Shown: positions 22,949 through 35,156 of the stretch, one piece after another
How the letters are laid out: each line of letters starts with the position of its first letter
How positions within the stretch are numbered: position 1 is the first letter of the stretch
From: Bromus sterilis
Taxonomy: Eukaryota; Streptophyta; Magnoliopsida; Poales; Poaceae
Reading direction: 5' to 3'
NCBI GenBank assembly: GCA_950022295.1
Contig: OX465600.1
Coordinates: 22,481,282 to 22,545,281 of the forward strand
DNA length: 64,000 nt
The notes under the pieces: generated by a model
The model's database searches: none
What the model was told of the DNA's origin: nothing
The model's input: only the letters and a program-made list of their open reading frames with translations
Translations under genes and position numbers: made by a program

Positions 22949-25499
22949 TGAGCAGTGGCAAGGCATCACCGCAGTCCTTGCTTCAGGGGATAAAGAAGAC
23001 GAAGAGTGGAAGAGCAACCACCTCAAGGTACGGCGCCGAGGAGGTAGGAGGAGGAGGAGGAGGGGATGCAGGATGAGGAGGAGGAAGAGGGGGACGTCCC
23101 CCGAGGTCAGCCCGAGGAGGTACATTGCATCTTCATTATGCTTGGTATTTATTTTTCAACATGCTTCTTAATTGTTTACCTTTTCCGATTGCAGGAGGCC
23201 GAGGACGAGGTCGAGGACGAGGGCGAGGTACCGTCCTTCTAAGTGACATACCCTCCGCTTCCGGCGACGTGGCTTCACAGACCGCGTTCTCGGAGTCTCC
23301 AGACGAGGAGATTGACTCTCGAGACTTGGAAGCGGAGTCTCGAGACGAGGAGATGGTGACTGCGTCGGGGCCATCGAGTGCGTCGACGAAGAAGGCAAAG
23401 GTTCATGGGGAAACAGAAGTCCCTAAGGAGGAGCCTGCCCCGGAGGCTCGGACCCTCATTGAACCTACTAGAACTGAGTAAGTGGCTATAGTTTCATTTC
23501 GTTGATACCAACTTGGCATGTACTAATGTTTGATTCTTGTCCAGCAATTGGCTTCATCCTGCAGGGACCCGAGTTCCTGGCTGCATGCTTGGAGCTATCA
23601 TTAGGAAGTTTTGGCCGGGCTTCTACACCACAGACAAAGGCGAGAGGAAGCTAGCCACGACTTGGAGACACTACGAGCTCGCAGATTGTCCCCCCTACGG
23701 GAAAGCTTCTGGCGCCGTGATCAATAAGTTTTGGGTAAGGCAAAATCATGACTCTTCACACTTTTTTTGTTCATAGTTGATGACCCCGCCATGGTAACTC
23801 ATGAATCCCACACTTTTTTGATGCATGATTTCAGAGATTCTATAGGGTGGCTCCGGAGCACCAGGAGACGGCGAACAAGACACTGCAGGCTCATTGTAAG
23901 AGGTTGACTAATCAGCAGTTCTATAACCAGGGTCATACCGCCAGGAGTCAATACAACATGGCGAAATCGGGCAAGCCGTCGCCGAAGCACGAGAATGTCA
24001 AGTCACGCTCGACGATGAGCGAGGAACAGTACGACGAGGTAAGTAAATTCTCGATGAGATTCTATGTTGATGCTAAGTTGCAATTGCGTCATCTGTTCTT
24101 CACATGCGTATTGATTTTTCAGGTTAGGCCCGATTGGGCCTATGGCAAGGAGGAGGCATGGAGGGCGTTGACTGCGAGGTGGCGCGGGGAAGACGAGGAG
24201 TGGAACGCCTTGAGCGAGCGGAACAAGGCAAACCGCGGCAGCGGCGGGACACATCGGGCTGGAAACCTAGGCAGTGAGCGCTACAAGGCCAAGCTGGTAT
24301 ACACATACATGGAACAACCTGATTTTATTTCCCCTCATGCATGTTCCTACTTGGTACTCATAAAATCTCTTTGGTGATGCAGGAGGATAAACTAGGGAGG
24401 CCTGTCAGCTCATATGAGTCATGGGACTCGATGAGGATGATGGCGCCCGATCTCTCCCAGCCTCAGCCTCAGCTTCCCGAGTACTTCGGCACTGCCCAGG
24501 AGGACGGTGCTAAGTACCTCGAGGCGATGATCGCTTTTAATCCAGAGTTGGACGACCCCAGAAGTGCGGAACCCGACCCCAGAGCGTTGGTCGTGTCTGG
24601 GGGAGGCCTTCAGCACAGCCGTCTAAAGGTCATGGATAAGATGACCCCGCACAGTCCCAATTTGAGCCTCACGCGGATCAAGGCTACCCTCGGTCCCAAC
24701 GACCCCGCACCGCCTCCTCGACGACGGCCTTCCCAGACTGGCTACGATGTAAGTTTCTCTCATTTCCATCCTTTCTGTGACAATACTACTTCCTCAGTGG
24801 CTTAGTTGATGAGATGGTTCAATTTTTGTAATTGTAGGCTGCTTTCGAGGTGGCCTACAAGGCCCACAACGACGCCTATTTGGTGGACCTTGCGCAGTGG
24901 AGACAGAGAGCACAAATACACGAGGAGTGGAAAGAGGCAAAAGAAGTTGGAAGTTCCAACCTTTCTTTTTTTCAAAAGATGACAAGTCTCAATTTTCATA
25001 CTTTTGTGCAATGCCTGACATGTTAACTATCTTGCAGGCTCTAGAGAGTGCTCGGCTTACGGGAGTGCTCGTCGATATACCGCCACGACCTCCTCGAGCC
25101 GGGCTTAAGACGGAGTTTGTATCGAAGGAAGAGTTCGCCCAGAACTACTACTACCCTGGCTTAACCCCGGTAATTTACTTGCCCAATCAGTTGCTACCAC
25201 TTTCATGTGCCTTGGCGGTTGCTAACTATTTCTCAAACGTGTAGGGAACGGGAGCCTCCGGGACTGGAACCTTTGGTCATGCTGCTGCCTCGCCGTCGGC
25301 GTCCCGCGCGGTCACACCGGTGCACCCTGGCCCCGGTGGTAGTGGTGCCTCGCGCGAGAGCACACCGGTTCATGGTGGCGCGGGATCACCTGCTTCCGGT
25401 GCTGGTTCGACGGCGCCTCCGCACCGTCAGTCGCCTATCTTCACGCGCGGAGACCTCGGCTTCTCCGTCTCGACTCCCTCTCCGGACGCGATGAGCTGA
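22949..25499 (+). CDS. second CACTA 1 gene, Ptta/En/Spm transposase_24-like
   Basis: A multi-exon gene; the following exons join in frame at GT/AG sites: 23195-23477, 23545-23734, 23835-24039, 24123-24296, 24383-24748, 24838-24945, 25038-25169 and 25245-25499 (stop). The ATG at 22949 is the probable start, but joining of the first one or two exons through a GGA/GAG-rich stretch (23030-23120) is unresolved and that part may be damaged. The central protein (WLHPAG.., KFWPGFY.., WRALTARW) resembles plant Ptta/En/Spm-type proteins (PF03004), which accompany TNP2 in CACTA elements and probably correspond in role to the DNA-binding TnpA. The C-terminus is rich in Gly/Ser/Pro. It lies directly downstream of TNP2 on the same strand. 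Confidence 0.75.
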
Positions 25500-25796
25500 C
25501 GTGTAGAGGTCTCGTTTGTACCGAAACGATGTTTGGGATGTTGTTATACTTTGTATCCATACTATGTCTCTTATTTTGCATGTTTGGAACTTGTTATGCT
25601 ATATATGTATAAGATGTTGTTATACTATGTCTCTTATTTCGCATTGTTTGGTCTTTGTCAATGTGCATTTGTAATATAAATGCCTATAATGCCTGGCTCT
25701 GATCTGGGTATGAATAATATAATGGCTATATGCTTATGAGAATTTTAAATATCCAGGAAATGAACCAGAAATGAAAAAAAGGGAAAACATGTCAGG

Positions 25797-26262
25797 ACCT
25801 ACGCCGACGGCCAGGCCTTGTTTTGTGCCAAATGGCAGAGCCTACGCCGACGGCCTGGCCGTCGGCGTAGAGCTGCTGCCCAGCCGCGAGGAGGAGGTGA
25901 CGCGTGGCCTGGCTGGGAGGGAACCTAAGCCGACGGCCAGACCGTCGGCGTAGTCCGGAAGCCCAGCCGCCCCACTGCCTGCCGCGTGGCACCCTAGGCC
26001 GACGGCCAGGCCGTCGGCGTAGAGGGCAACCAGGCCTAACGGCCGTTAAGCCCAGGGTGGGGCCCACTGGTGCTACGCCGAGGGCCTCTACGCCGACGGC
26101 CGCACAAAAACCGTCGGGTCAGACCGTACGCCGACGGCCGCCCCTACGCCGACGGCTTTTAGGGCAAGCCCGAGAAAACCCATGCCCGACGGCTATACGC
26201 CGACGGCGTAGGCCTAAGCCGACGGTGGCCGGCCGTCGGCGTACGTCTGCCGTCCCGTAGTG
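25797..26262. repeat. CACTA 1 right subterminal and terminal repeats
   Basis: About a dozen GCCGACGGC/GCCGTCGGC copies in both orientations, ending at TCCCGTAGTG. It mirrors the left end and includes palindromic pairs such as GCCGACGGCCAGGCCGTCGGC. Confidence 0.9.
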
Positions 26263-26735
26263 ACTATGTGCAACACCTGATGCACAGGTGTCTACCCTGT
26301 TTTTCAAAGAAAAAATTAATTCTAGAAAAGAACTTAGCACTTCAAATTTATCTTTTAAGCACATAAGTGGTGGTTAAAGAACATAAAAGTGTTTATTTGT
26401 AAAGCTTGGATTTTAATCTCCAGCCTCAGGCATGTAAAGAACTCGAATATTAGAAGTGTCAACTGAGTAATACTATAATTATTCAAAGGCACACTTCTCA
26501 AAAAATAAATTTTGCAAACATAACTAATTCTGACAAGAGTGACTATTTGCATCACCTGATGCCAAGGACCCTACCCTATTTTTCGAAGAAAAAAACTAAT
26601 TCTAGAAAAGAAGTTAGTACTTCAAATTTAACTTTTAAGCACATAACTTTTGGTTGAAGAACACAAAAGTGCTTATTTGTAAAGCTTGCAGTTTAAATCT
26701 CCAGGCATGTAGAGAACTCGGATGTTTGAGTGTCG
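26263..26735. repeat. host tandem units A (right part) and B
   Basis: 26263-26451 completes unit A, and 26452 to about 26735 is unit B. They share 'ctgatgc', 'aattctagaaaagaa', 'ttatttgtaaagcttg' and 'aactcg'. The period is 279 bp. Unit B shows the unoccupied form of the CACTA 1 target site ('gacaagagtgactatttgc', 26531-26549). Confidence 0.85.
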
Positions 26736-27516
26736 GATAGATTGCTACACCAACTCGTCAGATCGCCAGACATTTTGCTACACCCTTAGGTACGTTGCCA
26801 CACTCTCATGAGGCGTTAAATTTAACTAGCAGCTCAAAGCTTGCTGAAAAGACAGGTTAGCAGTATCTACATTGGGCTTACGTGGATATTGATGATGTCA
26901 TATTGCTTCTTTGAGACGACGTAGCTCCTCTATGTATTTGCTAGATGACAATCAAAACCCACATGCATGCATACATGTCTTTCAACCGCCACACTTAAAT
27001 AAGTTTGTCATTATTTCTAGTTGGAGCTTCCGTTGATGGATGTCTTATTACTTTGCGGCATATGATGCCAGTTTAGTAATAAGAACACAAATACGAATTA
27101 CAACGACCCGCGAAGCAAAATTGGAGCTATATGTTGTAGCAGTCGTCACCAAGGAACTATATTCTCAGATCAATCATACACAAGTTGGCAAGATCAATCA
27201 TCCCGCAGAATCTAGAAGAAACAGAGTAACAAACAAGCAGTGAGTTTGTTCTAAATTTAGTGGGCCATATTTAGTGAATTATAGTAGACTACATGAAGAC
27301 GTCCAACGTCAAAATTTAATCCATGTGGTCTGAGCTACCAGCTACCTAGAAGCAAAATGTATTCATGGTGTCATGTTCTTATCTTGTGTCCGTGTTGTGT
27401 GCCTTCTGTTTTTGTTTTTTGGTATATCAGGTTCCTCATCTCTAGTGTGGTGGTAATCTTGGCTCGCATGTAAAAGTCAAGCAAACGAGTTCATTGAGCC
27501 ATACATATGCTACATA

Positions 27517-27580
27517 CTCCCTCCGGGTTTTTTATATAACTTAGCTTTCTAAAACGTCTTATATAAATGAACAGAGGTAG
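27517..27580. mobile_element. very short Stowaway-like MITE
   Basis: It starts CTCCCTCCGGGTTTTTTATATAA and ends with a loosely inverted TTATATAAATGAACAGAGGTAG, flanked by TA at 27515-27516 and 27581-27582. At 64 bp it is probably an internally deleted copy. Confidence 0.6.
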
Positions 27581-28039
27581 TACTTACCATTATATCAATT
27601 AGGGATATGGCGTTAATCGATTTCCACAACATATTCAAATACAGATATACCTAAAACATAAGAATTGCCCTTGCTCTAACAGAGTTATGTAGTCCCTCCA
27701 TTCTTTTTATTAGTTGTATGTTTTCGTGCGTTGTGACGAAGACACTGATCCGAGGATGATTTTGGAACGAAATGCCCTTGATTACAATCTTGATTAGACG
27801 AGTAATTACAGGTAGCAAATTAATGATCTTTCCAATTCTCGAGGTTTACAATTGGCATCTAGTGAACATACCTAATAATTTAATATTTACTTTCAAAATT
27901 TATCTAGTGAAACGAAATGGAGATATATTGTTGGCCAGTTATATTCGAAAAACAATCAAAAGTAATGGTAAAACTTATGTACAATATAAACTGGGAAAAA
28001 TTAAAGAACAATGTTGGAAATCACGAGGCTGCCTCACGA

Positions 28040-28560
28040 ATGTTTACATAGTGTGTTCTCAGAACAACTCCTTGGCATGACGGAGGCCTTCCCCTTGGCC
28101 GCCGAGTCCACCGCAATCTCGTGCTCTGGCGGCTCGATTGCTAGCCAGAGCACAGTGATGTTCTTGCAGTGAAGCCAACACACATACATCGCCGTCGTCA
28201 ACAATGATCGGTAGAGAAAAGGCACCATGAGCGCTGCCGCATCGAGATCAATGGGACTACTTACACGTTCTCGGCATGCGGCCAGTGTGGCCACCTCGGC
28301 ATTCCTTTGCCTTGCCTTCTCTCACTCGTGGTGGGCCGCCCATGCCTCGGATTCTGACGTCCTCATATGAAGCGGCGCCGGCGCGGGCATGAGTATCAGC
28401 GGTAGCAAGGCACACCTTGCGAACCTAGATCTGGACGAGGATGGGGACGGTGTACTTGGACGGGGGCGGACCGTCGGATGCAGCATGTGGACAGAGAGGG
28501 GTCGATGATTCTGGTATTCTAACACAAAAGAAAGCAAGCTAAACATAAGTACAATAGAAA
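28040..28560. other. GC-rich island in AT-rich DNA, possible gene fragment
   Basis: This ~500-bp block is much more GC-rich than its surroundings. Short open frames exist on the minus strand (28034-28294 and 28322-28546) with no recognised domain. It is absent from the paralogous half of the segmental duplication as far as I can tell, so it could be a captured gene fragment or an inserted piece of another element. Confidence 0.35.
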
Positions 28561-31527
28561 CTAGGAGAAACGAAGGTTTTTTGTGTGGAATTCACTAGGC
28601 TGCCCAACAAACAGTTCACACGTGTTGTGCTTGGCCCCACCAAAAAATTAACATGATCATTGCTGCAAATTTAGGTACAGAATAGTAAATACATTGGCTC
28701 CAAAATATATGGCTTAATTACTTTTCTTTGTAACAATCATCACCTGATCAAATATTAACTATTGATATATAATTTATGTGATATAAATTTGATGCCATTA
28801 CATTTATGTTCAACCATACTTAATTATTATGTTTTATTTTGTATCACATAAAAGTACAAGCCAACTGTGTACATGTTAGTCAAATGATTGTCCCAGTGAA
28901 ACAAAATATGCAGTTTATTTTACAAAGGAAATTGTAAGTTATTAGGGATTATGAATTTTGAGAGCTAGCACCGGTCACCATGTAACTATTATGCACCTCA
29001 TCAAACACAAGTTGGCACGATTGATCATATCCACAAAATCTACGAGAATAAACAAGCAATGATTATGTACTATTTTGCAGCCCATATATTTGTGGTATTT
29101 AACTATTATAGTGTATGCAGATGTCATGTGTAAAAAATCAATCCATGTGGCCCTAGAATCAAAATATATTCAAGAAAAGTGAGTAATCATGGAAGCGGAT
29201 CATCAATAATTTACTAGCGATACTGACATATTACCAACAATACTAAATTATTATTTACAGTAATTTGTCGATGAGGTGTTTGCATGATTATTCGATGAGA
29301 AGTACTCTATAGCTCATTATGCACAAGCGGGCACAATCATTCATCTCTGTGAAATTCTAGTCGAAACAAACAAACAAACAAGTGTGTACCAATTTTTTAA
29401 GCTATATTTGTATTATTTAATTATTACTCTGGGAGCAAAGTTTAATCCACAAACAAACAAGCAATGATACCTGCTGCTCCACGTTCAAAGAAGATGAGTA
29501 ATTATGCAAGAGACTAAAATTGGTGTCAATACTAGTCAGGTACAATTGTTTATTTGACTACCTTCTGTGTTAGTGAGACTCTTTGTTGTTAGAAGGTTGT
29601 CAATACAAACTACCAAATATTAGCATTTGTATGCATGCATGTCTTGAAGTCCAGGTTAATAAATCATGACAAACCAGTCTAGAGGAAACGACATAGAAAC
29701 CCAACAAATCACTAATTGCCAAATATAATTACATCATGTGGATGCCATAGTCAATGAGAGTATTGTGGTGTACGGTGGTGATACTTACCCATTATTGTTC
29801 ATGCCTTGATTTCTAGAGTCTTCTCATGATTTTGGTTCCTCTACTCAAGCATTCACTTGCATTATATTTGTCTTTTTCCCGGATTGTTAAGGAGAATATT
29901 TGTAAGCATCCACTATGGGTGTATTTCTTTCTTTATATCCATATTTGGATTATATTGTAACTAAAAATTTACATAGTTGTATCTTAATTGGAAATCATTT
30001 CATGGTTAGACATAATTTTAATCCTACTATTGGTCTCTTCAAGAAATCGTGTGTGTAATACATGTTCATACAAAATATTGTAAATTGTGAAAAATATGAC
30101 ATTTAAAAGGCCTCGAAGGAAAGGAGATGGAAGAGCACGACGTGCTATGTATGGTAAAAATGCAAGTGTTACAAAAGGAATATGCCACGACTTGAAACAC
30201 ACGTAAGGGGTATAAGAAGTCATGTGACTATGTATTTCAACGATATGATGGTGTATGTACATTTTTCTCGTTCTTCGCTATGCATGAGCGTCTACAAGAC
30301 TGGAAGTATTCTTTTATCTTTGTACACATTTAAAGTATAAGACTCTTTATGTTCCATGTATATCTATTTTTGTTATTCTATTCTTTTATTTTCATTAGTT
30401 GTTTTTATATATTAAGAACTAAATTATTAAAAATAAAAGAGCAAAATTGTTACATCACAAAATATTACAAATTGTTACAAATATGGAAGTTGCACACATA
30501 TAGTCTTGATGGAAAGCTTGTACTATTTACAATATGATAATTTAATGTTTTACCGTTGTGCTGTGCACTATTTACCTTTTGGGATTATTCCATGTTGGTT
30601 GTTAGATTGAACTATATACTGGCTTTTATATTTATGATGCAAATGTTTAGTATTTGTGGTGTCCTTACGTAGTTATTGATGATGTCGTATTGTTTAGGCG
30701 AAACTTCCGGGACATGACATAGCTTCTGATGCATTTGCTAATGCCAAACATAACTCATATGCGCGCATGCTTGTCTTTCAACCGTCACCCTTAAATATTC
30801 TAGGGCAGCACTAAAGGACTAGCAAGACAATCATTATTTTATAGCCGGAGCTTCGGTTCATGGTTCTCTTTTTAATCCATCAGTCTCATTATGTGTTGTG
30901 TACCTGTGTACGTATGTGGCTAGCTTATAAAATTAAATACTTCTGTGGGTCTAAGAAAAACTACGGGCATGTTCCAACGGTCATCACAAGGAACAATATG
31001 TACAAATCCATTATACCACTAGTAGAAAACAGGGCTTTGGTTCAGACCTGGCCAGCCCATTAGTCCCGGTTAAGTCACGAACCGGGACCCGTGGGGCATA
31101 CGTCCCGGTTCGTGCGCCCAGGGCGCCGGCCGGGCCTCGTGGGGCACTGGTCCCGGTTCGTCTGGACCCATTAGTCCCGGTTCCAGACACGAACCGGGAC
31201 GAATGGGCCTCCATCCACTGGTCCCGGTTCGTAGCTGGAACCGGGACTAAAGGACAACCTTTAGTCCCGGTTCCAGCTACGAATCGGGACCAGTGGATGG
31301 CGCTTCGTCTTCCCGCGCTTCGTCCCGAGGCGGATGGGGACTGGTTGCGCGTCCGACGAGCTTCCCATGCGCGTGCGGCCTCCACCATTGGTCCCGGTTC
31401 GTAGCTACGAACCGGGACCAATGACGGTGTTTCGTCTTCCCGCGCGCGCCCGACAAGCTTCCCATGCGCGTGCGGCGCGCGTTGAGAAGCTCGTCGGGCG
31501 CGCGCCCGACGAGCTTCTCAGGCTAGC

Positions 31528-31535
31528 TATAAGTA
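31528..31535 (+). promoter_or_regulatory. TATA box of the small CACTA gene
   Basis: TATAAGTA lies 90 bp upstream of the ATG at 31618, followed by a pyrimidine-rich leader ('catctcatctcatcttccc'). The arrangement looks like an intact plant core promoter placed just inside the subterminal motif region. Confidence 0.6.
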
Positions 31536-31617
31536 GACGAGGTCGGGAGCACTCCGACTCATCTCATCTCATCTTCCCTTCTCATACTCTCTCGCGCCCG
31601 ACGAGCTTCTCGCCGCC

Positions 31618-32026
31618 ATGTCGGGGTCGCCGCTACGATGGCCGTCCGACTCCAACACCCCGTCGGACGAGGACAATTCCGAAAGGCGCAAGTTTTGGGA
31701 CCCGATCTCAGCGCGGGCGACGATCGCGCGCCGCCGACGACAGTCCGCCGCCCGTCGACGACAGCCCTCCGCCCGCCGACGACCCGCTGGAACGGCTGGC
31801 GGCGCTGGAACGGCTGGAGGCGCGGGAACTTCGCTGTGCCGATCGTGCGGAGAAGTCCCGCGCGAACCTGGCCAAGGCGAGGGCCAAGAAGAAGGAGAAG
31901 AAGAGGGCCGAGATGACGGCGCGTGTGGAGGCGAAAGTCGCGTCGGAGGAGGCCACCAAGCGGGCGGCGCCCAGCGACAACGATGAGGGCGTCGGGACCT
32001 CCGCCAAGAAGCAGAAGATCGAGTAG
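31618..32026 (+). pseudogene. small coiled-coil protein gene of the 1.6-kb CACTA, frameshifted
   Basis: The ATG at 31618 opens a frame (MSGSPLRWPSDSNTP, acidic SDEDNSER). The downstream part lies in another frame, open to the TAG at 32024-32026: DDSPPP repeats, then a Leu/Ala/Glu/Lys-rich heptad-like segment (PLERLAALERLEARE to RVEAKVASEEA), and a basic C-terminus (SAKKQKIE) that could be a nuclear signal. One net single-base indel between about 31700 and 31735 separates the halves. AATAAATA at 32073 may be the poly(A) signal. I do not recognise the family, and nothing suggests a catalytic domain. It could be an element-encoded helper or a captured host gene. Confidence 0.55.
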
Positions 32027-32601
32027 TTTAGATCTAGTCGTTAGATTAGACGCTTCTTGCTTCGATCTTCTGTAATAAATATTATGAATTATATATATAT
32101 ATTTGGTTTGTTAATTGTGATTGTTTTTTTGTTAATCGTGACATCATTGTTGTTTGTTAATCGTGATTGTTTTTTTTATAATTGTTTGGAATTCAAAAAA
32201 TTAAATCATGTGATATCAAGACCTAAGGGTTATAACATGATTGATATCTTACTATTGTCAGGAAAACAACAAGTGCAGACTTGGAAACTAGGGGAGATAG
32301 AACCTAAAAGTTAAGCGTGCTCGGGCTGGAGTAGTGAGAGGGATGGGTGACCGGCCGGGAAGTTAGATGATTTGGAATGAGTGTTGATCAGAGATTAGAG
32401 ATTAAATTCTACCAACCGGGACTAAAGGTCCTCTAGCCCCCGCTCCAGCCGGCTGCCACGTGGAGGCCCATCTGTCCCGGTTCATAAGCGAACCGGGACT
32501 AAAGGTCATGGGCTTTAGTAACGACCCTTTAGTCCCGGTTCCAGAACCGGAACAGAAGGCCCTCTGGACCGGGACAAATGGGCCTTTTTCTACTAGTGTA
32601 C

Positions 32602-34843
32602 ATAACAGTTGATCATCTTCGCAAGAAACTTGTGGTCATATAGGTACATACACCCAGGTGTCAAAATTTAATCAATGTTGTCTAAGAAATTAGGTACCTA
32701 AAATTAAAAAAAAACAAATAAGAAAAGCAACGAATAATGGAATCATCCACCCCCTCCCCCCAATTTGTTTGAAACATCTTATGACAAGTTGCCCCCAATA
32801 GTAATCTAGTGCTACTATTATTATATTTTGGCAGTTGGTACTACTATTGTTTAATTGACTTTGTTCGACCATTTGTTACAGAGACTCTTTGTTAGAAGGT
32901 GTCATTAGATGTCTTGCAGAATTCCAAACCAATAGCTAAATGCCACACTTAAGTAACTCTAATTTTAGTTTAAATTTACATTTCGTGTACTACTGAATAT
33001 CATGTAGAAGTGCTCAGTATATTTTAGGGTTATGTGCTTCTAGACATAGTGGTATTAATTCGATCAATCATAGTTGAGCTATATGAAGAGGAAAAAAATA
33101 CGATACACTTTATTTTATTATTATCAGACAATATAGACCACAACAATTGAGTCTATTTCAAATACATGTGTGCAAGTAACTAATTAACCCAGTGGTAAAT
33201 ATGTGTGATTTGGCAATACTCTTACAATTGCAGACATATAAATACATTCTCGTGATTTGAACTTCACTAATCCGCATTGATACAAACATATCATTCACAA
33301 TCAACATGTTGGCCACAAACTACCTATCATCCATTTGTACCACTCCCAATATGTCATCGAGTAATGTATGATATCTTGAAGTAACTGTCCATCAAGACTC
33401 GACATGTAATCTTTAATATATGCTTATGTATAGTCTGTAGAAACAACACCGGCCAGAGTGAAAAAAAAATCTCATATAATATATGTTGATGTCTGTACAA
33501 AAGGTAAATATAAGCAATGATACTTTATCCACTATTACAATAGGGGACATGGCTAGAGTAGATATAATACTACTATTGATTAAAAGGAGGCACACCTCAA
33601 AACTGTTGCTATGTTTTACACCGGTCACCAAAGAAACTATATTCTACAACTCATCATACACAAGTTGGCATGGTAGATCATCTCCACAGAATCTAGGAGA
33701 AACAAACAAGATATCAAGTATATACTAAGTTAAGTAGGCTGTATTCTATTTATTTTTTGTTGTATATGCATGTGTTTGGTGTCAAATTTAATCCATGTGG
33801 TAGGAGCTATACCTGCTCCCTAGCTGTTCAAAGAAAGTGAGTAATAATTCAAGCGACTTATTGACGACTTGCCATCTATACAGATCTAGTAGACTAGTAC
33901 TACTATTCTTTATTTGACTACCTTCGCCGACTCTTTTGTTAGAGACTCTTTGTTGGAAGGTGCCATGGCTAACTGCCAAATGATTCATCTATATATGCAT
34001 GCATGTCATGAGGTCCCAACTAATCAATCTTGAAAATTAGTCCATAAATGCAGGTGGAATATACAATGAATTACTAAATACCAAATGAAGGAATATAAAG
34101 CATGTGCGTGTTGTAGTCATGCATGGTCGTGGTGTACGGGTGCAACTTCTCTAGGCAATAATTATCCATTGTTGGTTCATTCGCGTGGCCTTGCACTTGC
34201 ACCTCTTCTCATAATTGATGCTTCCTCAACTAGTGAGTGCACGTGCAATTTATTATATAGATTCCTTCCTCTTTCCTCCATAATAGACCGCATGCAGTTT
34301 TTGTGCATGCTTCAAAAAATATTATATATATTAGACATTTTTAGCTTCTTTTCATCCTTGTAAGAAATAAGATTTGTAAGCATTAATGAAAGACTGTATT
34401 GATTTCTTATATCCCTATTTTTGGTAATTAGGATTACAATATTTTTATATAAATTGGAATTGATCCATGGTTATACTTAACTGGCAACCTACATGCTATT
34501 TCTCTCTAAAAGGAATTGCGCATGTGTACTGTGTGTTCTTACCAAATATATAAATCAATTGTGCAAAAATAGTGTACCCAAAATGCGACCGAAATAAAGG
34601 GGCTTGAAGAGCACCATGGGCGACAGTAAAAAGGGAAAGTGGTGCAGAAAGAACAAAACACGATTTGTAACAATGAATGGATATAATATGTTGTGTTTTA
34701 ACGAGGTATGTGCATTAATTTATTTTCTTTTACGATGCAAACTGGTACTTCATGTATTAATGGCTCCAGTTCTCTTCTCTTCTTTCCGCTTAGTTAATTT
34801 TATCCCGATATTACAAAAATAAATATAAAATTGATTTATTAAA
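32602..34843. other. AT-rich DNA, second half of the segmental duplication
   Basis: No gene recognised. It contains 'cacaagttggcatggtagatcat' (33661) and other blocks shared with 27170-29600. Confidence 0.5.
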
Positions 34844-35156
34844 CACTACTGCAGAGGCGGTTGACGCCTACGGCCGAAGTCTACGCCGACGGCCAAATGT
34901 CGGGGCCGTCGGCGTAGACTGGCAGACTCGCCAGCCCCGTAATGGGTCGTCGGCGTCCCAAAGCCGTCGGCTTAGGCCGATTTAGGCCGAGGGCCGCCGT
35001 CGGCGTATAAATGCCGTCGGCGTAGGCCCAATTTACGCCGAGGGCTGCCGTCGGCGTATCCCAAGCCGTCGGCGTAACTCCTGCCAGGTGGGCCCCGTTG
35101 ACGGCGGGCGGCAACCCCGTTAGCCAGTAGAGGCTACGCCGACGGCCCCGACCTTT

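Larger units (their letters stand above)
13967..26262 (+). mobile_element. CACTA (En/Spm) transposon 1, 12.3 kb
   Basis: It begins CACTACGGGA and ends TCCCGTAGTG, a perfect 10-bp terminal inverted repeat. Both ends carry many GCCGACGGC/GCCGTCGGC subterminal motifs. Inside, from left: an AT-rich spacer, a tandem array of ~343-bp units (14523-17146), a promoter region with internal copies of the terminal motif, a TNP2-type transposase gene, and a second multi-exon gene. An ACT triplet at 13961-13963 and 26263-26265 is the probable 3-bp target duplication, with three extra bases (GAT) between the left copy and the element. The transposase has one nonsense codon, so the copy is probably non-autonomous but only recently so. 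Confidence 0.95.
31017..32598 (+). mobile_element. small non-autonomous CACTA, 1.58 kb
   Basis: It begins CACTAGTAGAAAACAGGG and ends TTTTTCTACTAGTG, with a 3-bp target duplication TAC at 31014-31016 and 32599-32601. The subterminal regions carry many TAGTCCCGGTTC / GAACCGGGAC motifs. It encodes no transposase but carries its own TATA box and a small gene. Its right ~150 bp is nearly identical to the right end of CACTA 3, so the same transposase type would be expected to move it. Confidence 0.93.
26880..34840. repeat. old, degenerate segmental duplication
   Basis: Blocks near 26889, 29577 and 29900 recur in the same order near 30668, 33943 and 34377 (for example 'tgatgatgtc', 'gcatgcttgtctttcaaccg', 'gagactctttgttg', and 'gtaagcat' followed by 'ttatatcc'). 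This indicates a roughly 3.8-kb tandem duplication, with about 30661 as the second start, later altered by indels, extra partial copies (27170, 28990, 29320, 32880) and the CACTA insertion at 31017. The sequence is AT-rich without a recognised gene, and its original nature is unknown. Confidence 0.65.

Noticed and set aside
27040..28080. Short plus-strand open frames in AT-rich DNA
   Set aside because: Short, low-complexity translations without domains, in degenerate duplicated DNA.
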